Shown here: piece by piece, positions 1-10,797 of the stretch
Layout of the letters: the number at the start of each line of letters is the position of its first letter
Position numbering within the stretch: position 1 is the first letter of the stretch
NCBI GenBank assembly: GCA_039621445.1
Contig: CP154956.1
Location: forward strand, 90,588,482-90,652,481
Direction of reading: 5' to 3'
Length of the DNA stretch: 64,000 bases
Source of the DNA: Euglena gracilis
Lineage: Eukaryota; Euglenida; Euglenophyceae; Euglenales
Program-made: the position numbers and the translations under genes
Notes under the pieces: generated by a model
What the model saw: the letters and a program-made list of their open reading frames with translations, nothing else
Told to the model about the DNA's origin: nothing
Database searches by the model: none

Positions 1-185
1 GTGGGTGGGTGGGTGGGTGTATTCTCTCCAACAATTTTTTCCATCTTTCTTGGCCCCCCCCGTCAGGGGTTTAAAATTTAGGGCGGCGCTGTTATTTTTA
101 GACTCCCGGATCAAGGGAGGGTCTTATTTTGGGGGGATCTTACTGGGGGGAGGGCGAATGGGTGGTTGGGGGGGTCGACCCCCCC

Positions 186-342
186 CTTAGTTGCACTAAG
201 GCATTTTGTCTGTTTACGGATGGCGCTAACTTCGCTCCTGGCCCGGTTTGCTGTGTGGTGAGTGGCCAGGGACCCCTTACACCAGTGCTCTTTTGTTGCT
301 CTGCCTGGCCGGGTGAGTCACTCTGGTGTGATTCCAGCGCTG
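186..342 (-). repeat. Dispersed ~160-bp repeat, copy 1
   Basis: This segment recurs at 48079-48228 and 50907-51063 in the opposite orientation with roughly 85-90% identity by eye. It has no obvious terminal inverted repeat. Each copy runs from a CAGCGCTGGAATTACACC-like end to a GTGCAACTAAG-like end and is bordered by G or C runs. It is better conserved between copies than the other repeats here, so it is a recent or constrained family. It could be a SINE-like or non-autonomous element. I see no clear A/B box. Confidence 0.75.
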
Positions 343-550
343 CAGAGACATACACTCACCTTGTGTCTTGTGTGGTTGGTGTGGTTCCCGTGGGTGGGTC
401 TCCACCGCCCCAATGCTGCAACCCCCCCCCCCCCCCGTGCAGCCCTGACAGAATCTGCAGGTTTTCCCCTCGGCTCAAGCAAGCCGGGGGTGGGGGAGGG
501 GGGCGGGTTGGCATCGGGTCGTCCGCCAGGCACCATGTCCCCCCTCTGAG

Positions 551-790
551 GCTCGGCGGACCCTGGCCCCGAGGCACTGGCTGAAGACCCCAACGTTGCC
601 TGGGCACTGGGAACCCTGCGCGGGGCGACCCGGCCGGGAACAGCCAAATGTCCAAAATGCAAAATAGGTCGAAAAGATGGCGTTTGTGAACACAGGGGTG
701 TTTGTGATGCCTTCTCAGACCATCATCATACAGTCGAACTTTTTGCGTCATACAAACTGCGCCAGAGACACCTTCTTTTTTTTTGCTTTG
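551..790 (+). CDS. Exon candidate, Cys/His-rich
   Basis: An in-frame TGA just upstream is followed by an AG acceptor (549-550), then an open frame with G/C-ending codons. It contains CPKC, then GVCEHRGVC, then an HHH stretch, which looks like a small zinc-binding motif. The 3' boundary is uncertain: a T-rich tract ending cttcag near 800-810 looks like the next acceptor, so the exon probably stops before about 790. The family is not recognised. It may be the first visible exon of the gene continuing at 1407. Confidence 0.4.
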
Positions 791-1406
791 CTAGACCTTC
801 AGCTGGCCACTCTGAAGGCAGGACTGAATGGTTGGATTGTGGAAAAGATGAAATGTTGGACACCCCCCCCCCAAAAAAATAAACCCCTCATGTTCTCTGG
901 CCGACGCCCCATTTCCCACCGACCCCCAGAGTTGTCACCGAATGTGGACAAGAGGGGAGGTTATAAGGGGAGGCTGTACAGATTGTTTTTTTGAAGAGAA
1001 CCATCAAAACAATATGTGTTTTGCACCGACATCCAGAATACGAAATCCTGTTTTAATATTCTGGACGCAGCAGCTGGTCCCACCTCCCCCGGGGTCTTCG
1101 AGGAATCGGGTGAGGGAGGGGTCACCCTCATAGGTGGTGAGTCAAGCCTGACCGGGCCAGAGGGCGGTGCGGCTGGGAGGTTAGTTTAAATAATTTGAGA
1201 ATTGCAGCACTGAAGGTGGGGATCGCTTGTGTGGCCCTGCTTTGGAGGGAAACCGCTCGTTGTGAAAGGGGGGGGGGTGTTCCAGGCCGTAGTTGGCCAA
1301 CGCTGGGGGGCACTTGTGTGTCGGTGCGTGCACCTGTGGATGGGAGGCGATGGATGGATGGGCGGATTGACGGATACTCGCGGCTAACGCAAATTCTTCT
1401 CCACAG

Positions 1407-1516
1407 CTGGCTGCAAAAACGGGGCCCCGGCCGCGTTCGCCTTTGCCGGGCAGGCCATGGAGCAGGTGGTGGTCGCCGTCACCATGCAACTGTGGGGTGG
1501 CGCCGTGCACCGGACT
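1407..1516 (+). CDS. Internal exon, unknown protein
   Basis: It is bounded by ttctccacag| and |gtgagg. The frame starts with 2 bases of a split codon and ends in phase 0. Codons are strongly G/C-ending (for example GCC, GTC, ATG, CAG). The translated core includes AMEQVVVAVTMQLWGG, which looks like a helix. The next exon (2302) also begins in phase 0, so the two can be joined. No family recognised. Confidence 0.6.
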
Positions 1517-1674
1517 GTGAGGAGACCTCCCCTCACACCCACCTTGAGAAGTGCCAGTTCTGATTTGGGAAGACTATGAAGTTATTGACCAAACCAGAAG
1601 TAGTTTCTGTGAACGAGGCAGTGTTTGTTTCGGGGAAGACTGGCCACACACCTGCAAAACTGATGAAATTATTA

Positions 1675-1763
1675 TATAATATATATATATATAATAATAA
1701 TAATATATATATATATATAATAATAATATATATATAATATATAAATAATATATATATATATAA

Positions 1764-1806
<43 letters not shown>

Positions 1807-1818
1807 ATATATATATTT
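1675..1818. repeat. TA-rich microsatellite
   Basis: About 140 bases of almost pure (TA)n interrupted by AATAAT units, lying in the intron between 1516 and 2302. The long Tyr/Ile reading frame over it on the minus strand is an artefact of the repeat. Confidence 0.9.
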
Positions 1819-2301
1819 TTTTAAAAAAAACCTGCTCCAAAGCAAAAAAAAAAACATGTTTATTTCTTGGAGTTGGCTGGTCGTGTGATTCCCGGTGGGT
1901 GATGATGCGTAAATCATAAATCGAATCCAGAACCTTCACAAAAACGCTCCGCCAGTATGTGCCGTCGCCGGGCCCGGCCAGCCGACAGGGACCCTGCCTG
2001 GGCTGGTGGGGGAGAGAGAGGACGTCCAGTCAGCCAGCGGTGGGCGCCAGTGGACAAGTGGGCGGCCCGGCACAAGCTTGGCTGAGCTGCAGAATTTTTT
2101 TTTGGCGCTAAGCGCAGATATTTTTTCCCGAAAAATGGGTCAAGAATGGTGGTGCTTTTTTTTAAGGGTTTTGGTTTTGGTTTCGGTTTGCCTCATCGGT
2201 TTGGTTGCAACGCTCCAACCCTGAGGGGTTTGGTTTTTTTTTTGCTGGATTCCCCACCACCCCCACTGATGGGGGCTCCGGCCAGCACCATTTTTTCCCA
2301 G

Positions 2302-2659
2302 CTGGCCAGCTGGACCCTGGAGTGCTTGAGGATTTTCCTGATGCCCTCCCGTGTGCACGGCATCCCCGCCCCGACCGCCATCGCCTACGCCCTGCGCAAG
2401 AAGAAGTCCGAGGCACTGCGGGACCTGTTGCCCCCGCTGCCGGAGGACGTCCAGCCCGGGACCCCACTCACCGCTAGCCCCCTCCCCCCCACAGGAAATT
2501 GCCAGCCCTGTGAGGTTGTCAGGTCTTGGGTCTTGGGTCCATTCCAGCTGGCCTGTCATGCTGGGCAGCCCACCACCACCACAGGCGTATGCTTTCAATA
2601 TATATTGTTCCCAAGCAACTTTGATGCCGCAATTTTCAGAGCCCAAAGTGTAGGGCAAG
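2302..2659 (+). CDS. Exon, unknown protein (same gene as 1407)
   Basis: The acceptor ttttttcccag| is excellent and the donor |GTGAGT at 2660 matches consensus. The frame is open throughout, phase 0 to phase 1. It contains a basic/acidic helix (ALRKKKSEALRDLLPPLPED) and later ILFPSNFDAAIFRAQSVGQ. A possible internal donor (GTGAGG at 2510) means the middle, which resembles the local CAGCTGG-type repeats, could be a small intron. Joining to 1407-1516 keeps the frame. No family recognised. Confidence 0.55.
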
Positions 2660-2701
2660 GTGAGTGTGCATTTTCTGAACCCCCCCACCGTGTCCTACGA
2701 G

Positions 2702-2746
2702 CGCCCTGGTCCAACAAAATTTTTGTCACCGAAAGTCCGGGGGGAA
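2702..2746 (+). CDS. Exon part, left of inserted element
   Basis: A 42-nt GT-AG intron (2660-2701) would separate this from the previous exon with matching phase (phase 1, then 2 bases). The frame reads PWSNKIFVTESPG and is then cut by the transposon-like element at 2747. It appears to resume at about 3046 after the element. Confidence 0.45.
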
Positions 2747-3037
2747 CAGACTCGTGCTCAGTCGGGTGCCTAGCACCCCACCTCACGGGGAGGGGGTGCT
2801 AGGGGCAGGCACCCTATAGCACCCATCCGACCCCCCCATAGCAGCCATAGCAGGCATAGCCCTGCCCATAGCAGGCACCCCCCCCCCTCTGACCCTGGCG
2901 CCAAAGGGGCGGGCGCCCGGAAAAGTCCATTTTCAATGAAAATTTTCTGGCCCCCGGACCCCCCCCCGGGGGGTTGCCTGCTAGGGGCAGGCACCCCATC
3001 GTACTCACCCCCTCCCTGGTCAGTAAGCACAAGCCTG
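2747..3037. mobile_element. Non-autonomous hAT-like element (CAGRCTYGTGCTYA ends)
   Basis: The left end is CAGACTCGTGCTCAGTCGGG. The right end is the inverted match CAGTAAGCACAAGCCTG. A second copy lies at 39204-39490. The flanks are GGGGGGAA on the left and a longer G run followed by AA on the right, consistent with an 8-bp duplication altered by G-run slippage. The interior carries several CAGGCACC/GGTGCCTG blocks. No transposase is encoded. Confidence 0.65.
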
Positions 3038-3042
3038 GGGGG

Positions 3043-3387
3043 GGGGGAAGTGCCAGAGGCTGTGACTTGGGAGGTTGGAAGTGACCCGTTGAACTCACTG
3101 GAGCATGCCAGGGTCGTCTGGGGGAAGAGTCGATGGGGCCCCGCCTGCGATGGAGGTCCTCATCTATGGGTCCACGCCGTTCCACGTCGCTCAGGGCGTG
3201 GTCAGGCCGCTGTGGCGTTCCCCAAAACATCGAAAAACAGCCTTTTTGGACGTTTGGGTGGATGGGCCGCGGGCCAGGGATGCTGGAAACCGCTTTCCTC
3301 CGAAGTCGCATGGCCATCTTTCTGCCATTTTCCCCGTGGATTCCTCATGGAATGCGCTGCGACGTGGATTTCTTTTTCTGTCTGTTT
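3043..3387 (+). CDS. Exon, right of inserted element
   Basis: Two overlapping frames carry the coding signal. About 3046-3112 reads EVPEAVTWEVGSDPLNSLEH in one frame. From about 3114 the next frame reads AMEVLIYGSTPFHVAQGVV, then LDVWVDGPRARDAGNRFPP. The switch coincides with a GGGGG run, so a single-base length error or real frameshift is likely. The donor is uncertain (GTGGAT about 3361 or GTTTTT about 3388). The product is not recognised. Confidence 0.5.
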
Positions 3388-3452
3388 TTTCTTGTTGTTG
3401 TTGTTGTTGTTTTTTTCTTTTTCTGTTTTTTTTTTTACGTGTTGATGCACAG

Positions 3453-3569
3453 TGGGCGGATGGCTTCATCCCCCAAACCATTACCAAGGACCTGCACCCC
3501 CCCCCCCTCCAACCAAATGGATCACCGGAGGAGCTTAGCGCAGCTAAAATGGCCCTGCGGCGGAGTTAG
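3453..3569 (+). CDS. Terminal exon with stop
   Basis: The acceptor is a long T tract ending gatgcacag|. The frame (WADGFIPQTITKDL, then SPEELSAAKMALRRS) is the same as the downstream part of the 3043-3387 exon and ends at TAG 3567-3569. This is probably the 3' end of the gene whose exons start at 1407 or earlier. Confidence 0.55.
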   Translation, partial: WADGFIPQTITKDLHPPPLQPNGSPEELSAAKMALRRS

Positions 3570-4224
3570 CCCCCACTTGCAAGGTGAACTGCTTTTGTAA
3601 GCGGATGTATGAAGTTGCCGTGGATGATGCAGCCATGATTTTGACACAATGGCGCCAGGGGTGCATTCCTCCTGTCTTTTGAATTAGCCAGAGGTCAGTG
3701 TCTTTGCAACAACACAGGAATTAATGGATGAGAGCAAAAGAAATTCTCAGAAGCTGGGGAGAATCAATTGGATCACCCTCTGCACTGTCCTCCTCCATTG
3801 AAAGCTGTCCCCGTTCGCAACCCTGTCTTTTCGACGGCATAAGCGGAAGCAAGCGACCCAAATCTGGCTGTATTTTAGTCGGGTGCCGGGGGGGGGGTGC
3901 CTGCCTGGGCAGGCACTCACTCCAAGGCCCAAAAATCTGACCCCTGGGGGGGGGGGGGTAGGACACTCGGCCAAAAGTGCCTGGCAGGCACTCGCGCGCC
4001 GAAGGTGCAGGAAGGCTCAAAAAAAGGCCTATTTTTCAAGGAAAATGGCCTATTTTCTGAGGAAAGCTCCCGGGGGGGGGGGGTAGTGCCTCCCTTGGGA
4101 GGCACTCAAGGGCACTTCAGACCACCCCTCCCCCCCGAGGTTGGTAAAAACAGCCTGACCCAAATGCAAAACTCTCTTTTCTCATCGTTTCGCCCATTTC
4201 GTTTCATCTGGATAACGTTCTCAG

Positions 4225-4419
4225 GGAAACCTGTGTCCTCGGGGAGTGCCAGAGGGGACCATCCGAAGGCGCTGCAAAAAAAAATGCCCCAAATGCCTGC
4301 GTGCGGCCCATTTGGTGCTGTTCGCCCTGCAGGAATTGGGCACGCTGGCACAGTGCTGCTGTGCGATCGCAGCTCGGATGCAAGAGGGCGGCACAGAGCG
4401 CCCCGGCAGCTGCGCATGA
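4225..4419 (+). CDS. Terminal exon candidate, Cys-rich then Ala/Leu helix
   Basis: The acceptor gttctcag| is followed by an open frame to TGA 4417-4419. It contains CPRG, then RRRCKKKCPKC, then a hydrophobic helix (LVLFALQELGTLAQCCC). The CPKC and basic residues resemble the motif at 551-790, but these are separate loci. Function unknown. Confidence 0.45.
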   Translation, partial: GNLCPRGVPEGTIRRRCKKKCPKCLRAAHLVLFALQELGTLAQCCCAIAARMQEGGTERPGSCA

Positions 4420-4534
4420 GTGTCATATGCCAATAACACCTGCGGGCTTGCCCTCTTTGTTGGTGTTGTCCCCCCCATCGAATCGACCGCTAGCGCATAT
4501 TACCCCCTCCCCATGGAATTGTCCTCACGTTCTA

Positions 4535-4904
4535 TACCCCCTCGCATGTTCAACGACCCCCCTGCGTCTATCAACCACCTCCCCCTGTCGGAGGACACCT
4601 CTTCGGAGGTTTTACCAGATTTCTGGCCAAGTGCGAAGCCCAGGCCGAGAATTCTTGCCAGCAAAAATCGGCCAAAGATGCCAGTTTGGGAATTTTTTGG
4701 GCAAAAATTTATCAGATTCCAGTGCAAGCGTCGAAAGGAAAAAATTGACCTTTTTTTCGGAAGGGGGAGTCCCAGGTACCCCCCCCCCCCCAGTCGGCTT
4801 GACCTCTTGTCCAAATGACCAACCCTCCAGGTCGGAGGGCAACCCTCCCCCGGTCGGAGGTGGAGGACAGACATAACTGGTCGTAGGACGTTAGGGGGGG
4901 GGTA
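4535..4904. mobile_element. Palindromic TACCCC...GGGGTA element
   Basis: Left end TACCCCCTCGCATGTTCAAC, right end GTCGTAGGACGTTAGGGGGG then GTA: an imperfect terminal inverted repeat with the motif GTCCAACGACC. Copies with the same ends and internal GGTCGGAGGACA-like blocks lie at 16203-16616, 18999-19377 and 41276-41652. There is no coding capacity. Confidence 0.6.
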
Positions 4905-5237
4905 CTCATTAACTTGTCCCCTTGGAACCTGTCCCCAACCCTTGCACCCACTGACCTGTGTCTTTATGACCTTTTTTGTACTTTTTTGCATTTTTTGTTA
5001 AATGTGTCCAAATCACGAGTTCATTAAACATATTTCCCGCCTTTTCACACATCTGCCAAGTGCATGTGAACTTTCTTTGTTCCTTCCGTCCCGCCCTCCA
5101 CCCTCCGGGAACTTGTCCCCAAGTTCCACGTTTGCGGACCTGTCTTTTTGGGGACCTGTCTCCAACACCGTGCACCCAGCCAGCCCCCCCCCCCTGCCCC
5201 CGATGTGCCTGTGGGACGTGCCCGGCCACCGGTGCAG

Positions 5238-5385
5238 CCACCGGCCGCCGCAGCGACCCGGAGCCCGCCGGCCCGGCGGAGGCGCCGCGGCTGGCCGCCA
5301 CCGTGCAGCGTGACCTCGGGCTGCTGGGCAGGGCAGCCCGGCGACGTCTCCTCCCACTGCCGTCAGCTGCGGCTTCGGTTGTTTG
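5238..5385 (+). CDS. Exon candidate, Arg/Ala-rich
   Basis: The frame uses almost only G/C-ending codons and reads APRLAATVQRDLGLLGRAA. The start is ambiguous (AG at 5183 or 5237); both leave 2 bases. The donor GTGCGT at 5386 gives phase 2, which fits the next exon at 5427 across a 41-nt intron. Confidence 0.5.
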
Positions 5386-5426
5386 GTGCGTCCTTCAAAC
5401 TGCGACCCCAGGGGTACATTTTGAAG

Positions 5427-5649
5427 TGGGTTGTGTAACGTATCCAAAGTGTCCGAGGCCTTATTCTTTTGTGTATCTGGACAGTTTGGGCTGGTTTGTC
5501 AAGCTTTGGTACTCTTGCTTCCACTTATCCGGAAATCACAACTCCCTCGGTTGGAATTTTGTTGTGATGTTCAAGGTTTTGCATACCTCGCACATCAGGT
5601 CCAAACCTTGATTTATGAAATCATTGTATCCCTCGAGAAACCAAATAAG
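5427..5649 (+). CDS. Exon, hydrophobic helices
   Basis: It ends at a consensus donor AAG|GTGGGT. The frame includes GLVCQALVLLLPLI, LEFCCDVQGFAYLAHQVQTL and IYEIIVSLEKPNK. The start at 5427 pairs in phase with 5385. Product unknown. Confidence 0.5.
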
Positions 5650-5688
5650 GTGGGTGGTGGTTGGGCTTGGGTGGCTTGGAAGGCTTAG

Positions 5689-5830
5689 ATTTTTTTCTGG
5701 AGATAAAGGTTCCTTATCTGCCTTTCACAACTTCCAGGATTCAGACCGCATTTCAACTTCCAGGTTCTTTGTTGCTGCCCTGTTAGCACGCAGCACTCAA
5801 GTCAGTCACATCCATCAGCCAGGCTTTTGA
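5689..5830 (+). CDS. Possible terminal exon
   Basis: An open frame follows ggcttag| (GDKGSLSAFHNFQDSDRIS, then AALLARSTQVSHIHQPGF) and ends at TGA. It lies 39 nt after the previous donor, but the phase does not match (0 versus 2), so this link is unproven. Confidence 0.3.
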
Positions 5831-5900
5831 TCCAGGATGACTGAGTGTATGTTTCTATTGCAATGCATCTGCTTCCAGACACGAAAATTGCGCGCACTCA

Positions 5901-5905
<5 letters not shown>

Positions 5906-5937
<32 letters not shown>

Positions 5938-5970
5938 ACCCACCCACCCACACGCGCAAACGCACTAACT
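5906..5970. repeat. (CA)n microsatellite
   Basis: Pure CA dinucleotides pass into CCCA units. A similar CA/GT tract occurs at about 12100-12160. Confidence 0.9.
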
Positions 5971-6269
5971 TACGTGCCCGCACACACAGATAAAGATAGA
6001 GCGTGTGTGTGTATTGTGCTCACTCACATATTTATATGGACACATTCACAAGTGGGAATTTCTTAAGTTGGAATCCAGTCAGCCAGCACCTTTCTCCAGC
6101 CAGCAGCCCCCAGCCGGGCTGCTGATCCCCCCGGAGATTTTGGAGCCAGCTGGCTGAACCCCTCCAGGACCCCCCCCCCACCAAGCATCTCTGGTGATTG
6201 CCGGACGATGCTAAGCGATGTTGGATTTTTGGAGACAAGAGGGGGAGTTCCGATGCAGGGCGATGTTGA

Positions 6270-8110
6270 GCGATGATGCTGTTTCTCACAATCATATTTT
6301 TGTATTTGTGAAGTCATTTCCCGCAAATATCTCATATTGCACCCATTTTGCACATTGTTTGGACCATTTTTTTTTTTGCCGATATTGACCATCTTGAGCT
6401 AATTTCGGGTCAATATGGGGCTAAATTTGGGACATCAACGTCCCAGAGTCTTACAAAACTGCCTAAATGGATTTCAGGCACTTTGGTAGTTAGGGTTTTT
6501 TTGTCATCTACTTGCCATTTCAAGACACATTGAACTATTTTTGGCATTTTTGAGGTGAACTTTATATTTTGGAACTTTGGGACCATTTTGCTCCTTTTTG
6601 TGGCTGAATGTTCATAAGCTTGCTATTGAAAGACAATGCAAAGGACTTACAATCAATGGTGGAAACTGAGCTTGAAGACAGGCTAATCCCATGATCTTTT
6701 AAAAACCTTTTGAAACCATGTTGCATCGCGGTCATAAGCCCCCACCCAAAAAAAATAAGACCCCCCAAAAACAAGCCCCCCCAAAAATAAGACCCCCCCC
6801 CCGGGCCGATTGAGCAAAATCCAAAAAGAAGACCCCCCCAAAATAAGACCCCCGCTGACGGCGTGAAGCCCTGAAGACGCTGAAAATTTTCCCTGAAAAA
6901 TTACCAAAACCCCAATTTCACACAAAAAAGATGGGTTTTCATAAAATTGCATATTTTTGAAGTGCAAAAAAACATGGAAAATGTCAACTGACACCAATTT
7001 GCACATGGCGCAAAGCGCCGAAGGAAAGTTTTTAATGTGTTGAGATGTTTTTTTTTCCCGGCCCCGGGTTGGTCAAAAAAATAAAAAATAAGACCCCCCA
7101 AAAAAACCCCCCCCCCCCCCCTGGAGGTTTCCAGCAACGGACCCAAAAATAAGACCCGGGTTTTATTTTTGGGGGGGTTTTCAATCACTTAGTCACTGGC
7201 CGACGGGGATCAAGTTGTTTTTTTCAGAGTGACTGACTGATTTTTGGCCCAAACCGAAAAAGGGTGTCGGCAAAAAACCACAACAGTGACACGGCGCCAA
7301 AGGCACCAAACAAATTGGACACCTTTGTGGTCAATTTTCTTCAATTCCAGAGTGGCTGACCCCAGGGCAGAACGGGAATCGGCCGTGGTGGGTGGGGGGG
7401 GTTCGACCCCCCCCCCACCGCATGCATGGTGGGTGGGGGGGTCCCCCCCGCACACCACCTCTTCCCGTATTTCCGGGAGCACCAGTTTTTGACCCGGAAA
7501 ATTTTTTCCGGCGCCAGGTGTTTTTTTTTTACCCATTTTGGGACCCATATGGGAGTTCCCCACAAAAACCCCTCAAACCCCCATTTTTCACACCTTCCGA
7601 AAATTGAACATTTTCTCAAAATTTTCATTTTGAGAGTTTTTCGAAGCAAAGAATGCCATTGAAAGTCCAAAAAAATTCAAAAAAAAAGAGAAAAAATGTC
7701 AGTAAAAATTGACTGTGCCAAAATTTGGTCCACTTTTTTTGACCTTCGTTTTTTCCATGCCCCTCCTATAAACTACCATTTTTTAACCCTGAAATTTTTG
7801 ATACTTTTTTGTGAAAAAAGTGTGGTTTTTCATCAAAAAATCATGTGTTTTGGTTTCATTTTTTAAGAAAAAATTCTAAAAAATTTCCGGCCAAAATCCC
7901 CGTTTTCCCGAAATCGGTGAAAATGCTGTGGTGGGTGGGGGGTCGACCCCCCCACCTGCCCTGGCCGACCCCCCCTTCCGGGGGGAGGGGGGCGGTTGTG
8001 ACTGACTGGTTTTTGGAAGGGTGGAAGTGAACCACCTCCCCCCCCACCCCGAAGGTCGACAAAGAATTGCATGATCGCAACGCTGGGCGATACTGAACCC
8101 ATTGTTGAAC
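6270..8110. other. AT-rich intron or intergenic DNA with C/G-run palindromes
   Basis: No convincing gene. The stretch holds T- and A-rich simple sequence, repeated AATAAGACCCCCC units at about 6740-7170, and two short palindromes centred on GGGGGGTCGACCCCCC-like cores (about 7396-7412 and 7936-7950). Reading frames here are low complexity. Confidence 0.6.
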
Positions 8111-8856
8111 CGAGGTTGATGGAGCAGATGGAAGCGTTGGCGTGGAGTTGGGCACTGGAGTGCTTGGACTGGACACCGGCACTGGAGCAGAGGGAGTGGA
8201 TGCAGGTGCTGGCGGTCCGCCACTGATGGCTTCAAAGGCGATGCCGTGCGATGCTGGGCGATGACGGGCCGTGCAGGACCCAAGTTCTTACGCTGCACCC
8301 ACCTGGGGGGAAGGGTCATGCCCGGGGGGGGGTGTCCAGCCAACACCTTTTCCCGGCCAGCCGGCTGCACTTGCACCGGGCTGGCTGGCTACACCTGCCC
8401 CGGGAAGTCCTTAAGAAGTTCCCTCCTGGATGGAATTTGCGGATGCGAGCTGGTGCAGGGAGGGGGGGAGGAATGGGGTTCCAATCCGTCCACTGGAGGT
8501 GGAAGTCTGCCCGCAGTCCCTCCAGTGCTTCCTGCAGGTTCTCAAGGCAGTGACCATCGAGGCGGCTATCCCAGCGTCTCAACCGGGCTTTGCTGTTTCT
8601 GCCATCTGAGGATATGTTCATTTCCCACACACATCCCTGTATGTGTGAATAACACCACATACCGGAATCATATGCGGACACAAGCATGCCAATAGGCGCA
8701 AAGTATGCAATTATTTTGTGCTTTTTTCCTTTTTCGGGTCCTTTTGAATGAAAAGATTTTGTCGTTCTGAAGTGTGCAGTTGAAGAAGTTTTAGTTCAGC
8801 CCAGTGCCAGTAATGCGATTTATGGGCCCGACAGTCATAGAGATTATGTTTTTCAG

Positions 8857-8975
8857 GGGCTGATTGCGTGGAAAATGTTGCTGAATTGGCTGAAAAACCT
8901 GGGCTGGGCCTATGTTTGAAGTCACTGTTAAGGCTGGCAGAAAACCCTGCCAATGCATCTGGACTGGTCCCATGA
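8857..8975 (+). CDS. Exon candidate with stop
   Basis: The acceptor attatgtttttcag| precedes a frame reading VENVAELAEKPGLGLCLKSL and then LRLAENPANASGLVP, ending at TGA. A second plus frame and one minus frame are also open here, so the choice rests on the acceptor and the helix-like composition. Confidence 0.35.
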
Positions 8976-9111
8976 TTGCTGGGACAGATGTCTCCAACCG
9001 CCAAAAATGCACACAATTGCTTTTTATTTTTTTGTGAGTTTTTTTTTGCCATGTCATTCATGTCCTTTGAAGGTCCCAAAGGTCCTGTCCCCTCTCTTCA
9101 ACATAGCTTTA

Positions 9112-9193
9112 CCACCAACCAACAACGGCAGCCTGCCCCCGACCCTGAGCCCCAAGGGCCATATCTCCCTTTGCCCTGTACATTACTCCCCCA
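9112..9193 (+). CDS. Exon candidate, Pro-rich
   Basis: The frame reads PAPDPEPQGPYLPLPCTLLP and ends at a GTATTG donor. It is in phase (2 then 1) with the next piece at 9230 across a 36-nt intron that ends ctttggcag. The start is uncertain. Confidence 0.3.
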
Positions 9194-9229
9194 GTATTGC
9201 CTGTGACCCACCACGCTGTCCTTTGGCAG

Positions 9230-9290
9230 GCGTTTTGCTCTCCTCGCGAGCCTCACATCACTGTGGGAGTTGAATGGATGGTTAAGACCA
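9230..9290 (+). CDS. Exon candidate
   Basis: It continues the frame of 9112-9193 (RFALLASLTSLWELNGWLRP) and ends at |GTATTT in phase 0. The short intron before it belongs to a group of apparent 36-43 nt introns in this window. Confidence 0.3.
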
Positions 9291-10599
9291 GTATTTTTTT
9301 TTTCAAAAAAAAGGTTGATGACAGGGGGGCTGGGGGGGATGGGTCTGGTCAGTTTTGCTGAGTAGGTACCACCTGGAGGGGGCAGGAACCCCCTGTTTTC
9401 AGCAGGAAGTGCCAACAGTGTTTTGGGAACAACAGAAATGTTTAATTTCTTCAATCATCTGAATATCCGTGTCTTTTTTCCCGGCGTTGTGTTTTCTTCT
9501 TTGTGTGGATACCCCCCCCCCACCTCCAGGAGGTCCACGCCATTGTTTAAGGCCTGACAGGTTCTGAGGTTATTGACGACGCTGTCAACGTTTCTGAATG
9601 GATCAGCTGGCCCCAGGCACCTCCTCTGGCACCACCAACCCTTTGCAAAGATGGGGGTCAGGATTTTTTTTTTAAGGAAGTGTGTACCCAGGCACTTTCT
9701 ACCGGGTCGGGGTTTGGGGGTTGTGCTATAGCACCTCCCCGGCGCCAAAGGCGCCGGGGCCAAAAAATATAAGGGGGGAACACAAACCCTTTTTTGTGTG
9801 TTTTTTTGCGTTTTTTCGATTTTGACAAAATTTGCGGGGGTTTTTGACGTTTTTTTTGCATTTTTTTTTTATGTTCCCCCTCCACAGCGGAGCCGAAAAA
9901 TTTTAAGTTCTCTCCTTCAGAAAGTGCACATGCCGGGAGCTCCAAACACAAGGTTCATGCAACTTGCATTTTTTCCTTTTTTTGAGTTTATTTGCATTTT
10001 GTGTGTCGCTTTTTTTGGGGGCCCATGTTGCGTCCCCCCCCCCTGGGAAATATCCATCAACAAAAGAAAACTGGCTTGGCCGGCATTGGGGTCCATGACC
10101 GAGACCCCTGGGGAGTGCAAGCTATGGGCAGGCACCCCATAGCACAAGGCACCCCCCTGATGGAGGTGCAACCAACTGGTTTTCTTTCGAAGTGACTGAC
10201 TCCTATTGGCTTCAGAATTCCCCAATCTCCCCCAAGGGGAGGGTTCACTTTCCACTTTTTATAAACCAGTCGGTTACTTTTCAAAATCAGTCACCCACTC
10301 CTGACCCCCCCCCCCCCGGTCACTCTGGACACTCAGGCCAAAATGGCTCAAAATCAATGGATCTTGGCCAAATATCACTCAAAAAAAGCCATTGCGCCGC
10401 CAAAAAATCTGCTTCGTCAAAAAATAGGTTTTTTGAAAATTACCCAAAATGGATGGGGAACTGCACGGACCCACCCGGGGACCCAAACTAACCATCGGGG
10501 ACCCCTAAGTGACCTATACACACCCCACATACCCCCGGCCCCTTCGGACCTTTTTGGCCCCGTATGGGGCACCCAAAAAGGGGTTCCCACAGGACTTAG

Positions 10600-10797
10600 G
10601 TGCTGGGTGGCCACTTTCAGCCTATTCCGCATAAGCAATGGTATGCCCCAGTCTCCCTCACCCTCCCCTCCAGCCTGGTCACTGCATTTCCAAAAAAAAT
10701 ACACTTTCAGATGTTTGGCTCTCACCCAGTGGGGGCGAAGGCACTCCGCTCGTTATACAAACTAGCCCCCGCACTTCCCTCCTCGCTCCTCGCTTAA
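10600..10797 (+). CDS. Exon with stop, unknown
   Basis: The frame opens after ggacttag| and reads HFQPIPHKQWYAPVSLTLPS, then FGSHPVGAKALRSLYKLAP, ending at TAA. The alternative acceptor ctttcag| about 18 nt in gives the same frame. Codons and composition look genuine. Family not recognised. Confidence 0.45.
   Translation: MLGGHFQPIPHKQWYAPVSLTLPSSLVTAFPKKIHFQMFGSHPVGAKALRSLYKLAPALPSSLLA

Noticed and set aside
3360-3450. Poly-Cys/Phe or poly-Asn frames around TTGTTGTTG
   Set aside because: This is the T-rich tract before the acceptor at 3452, not coding.
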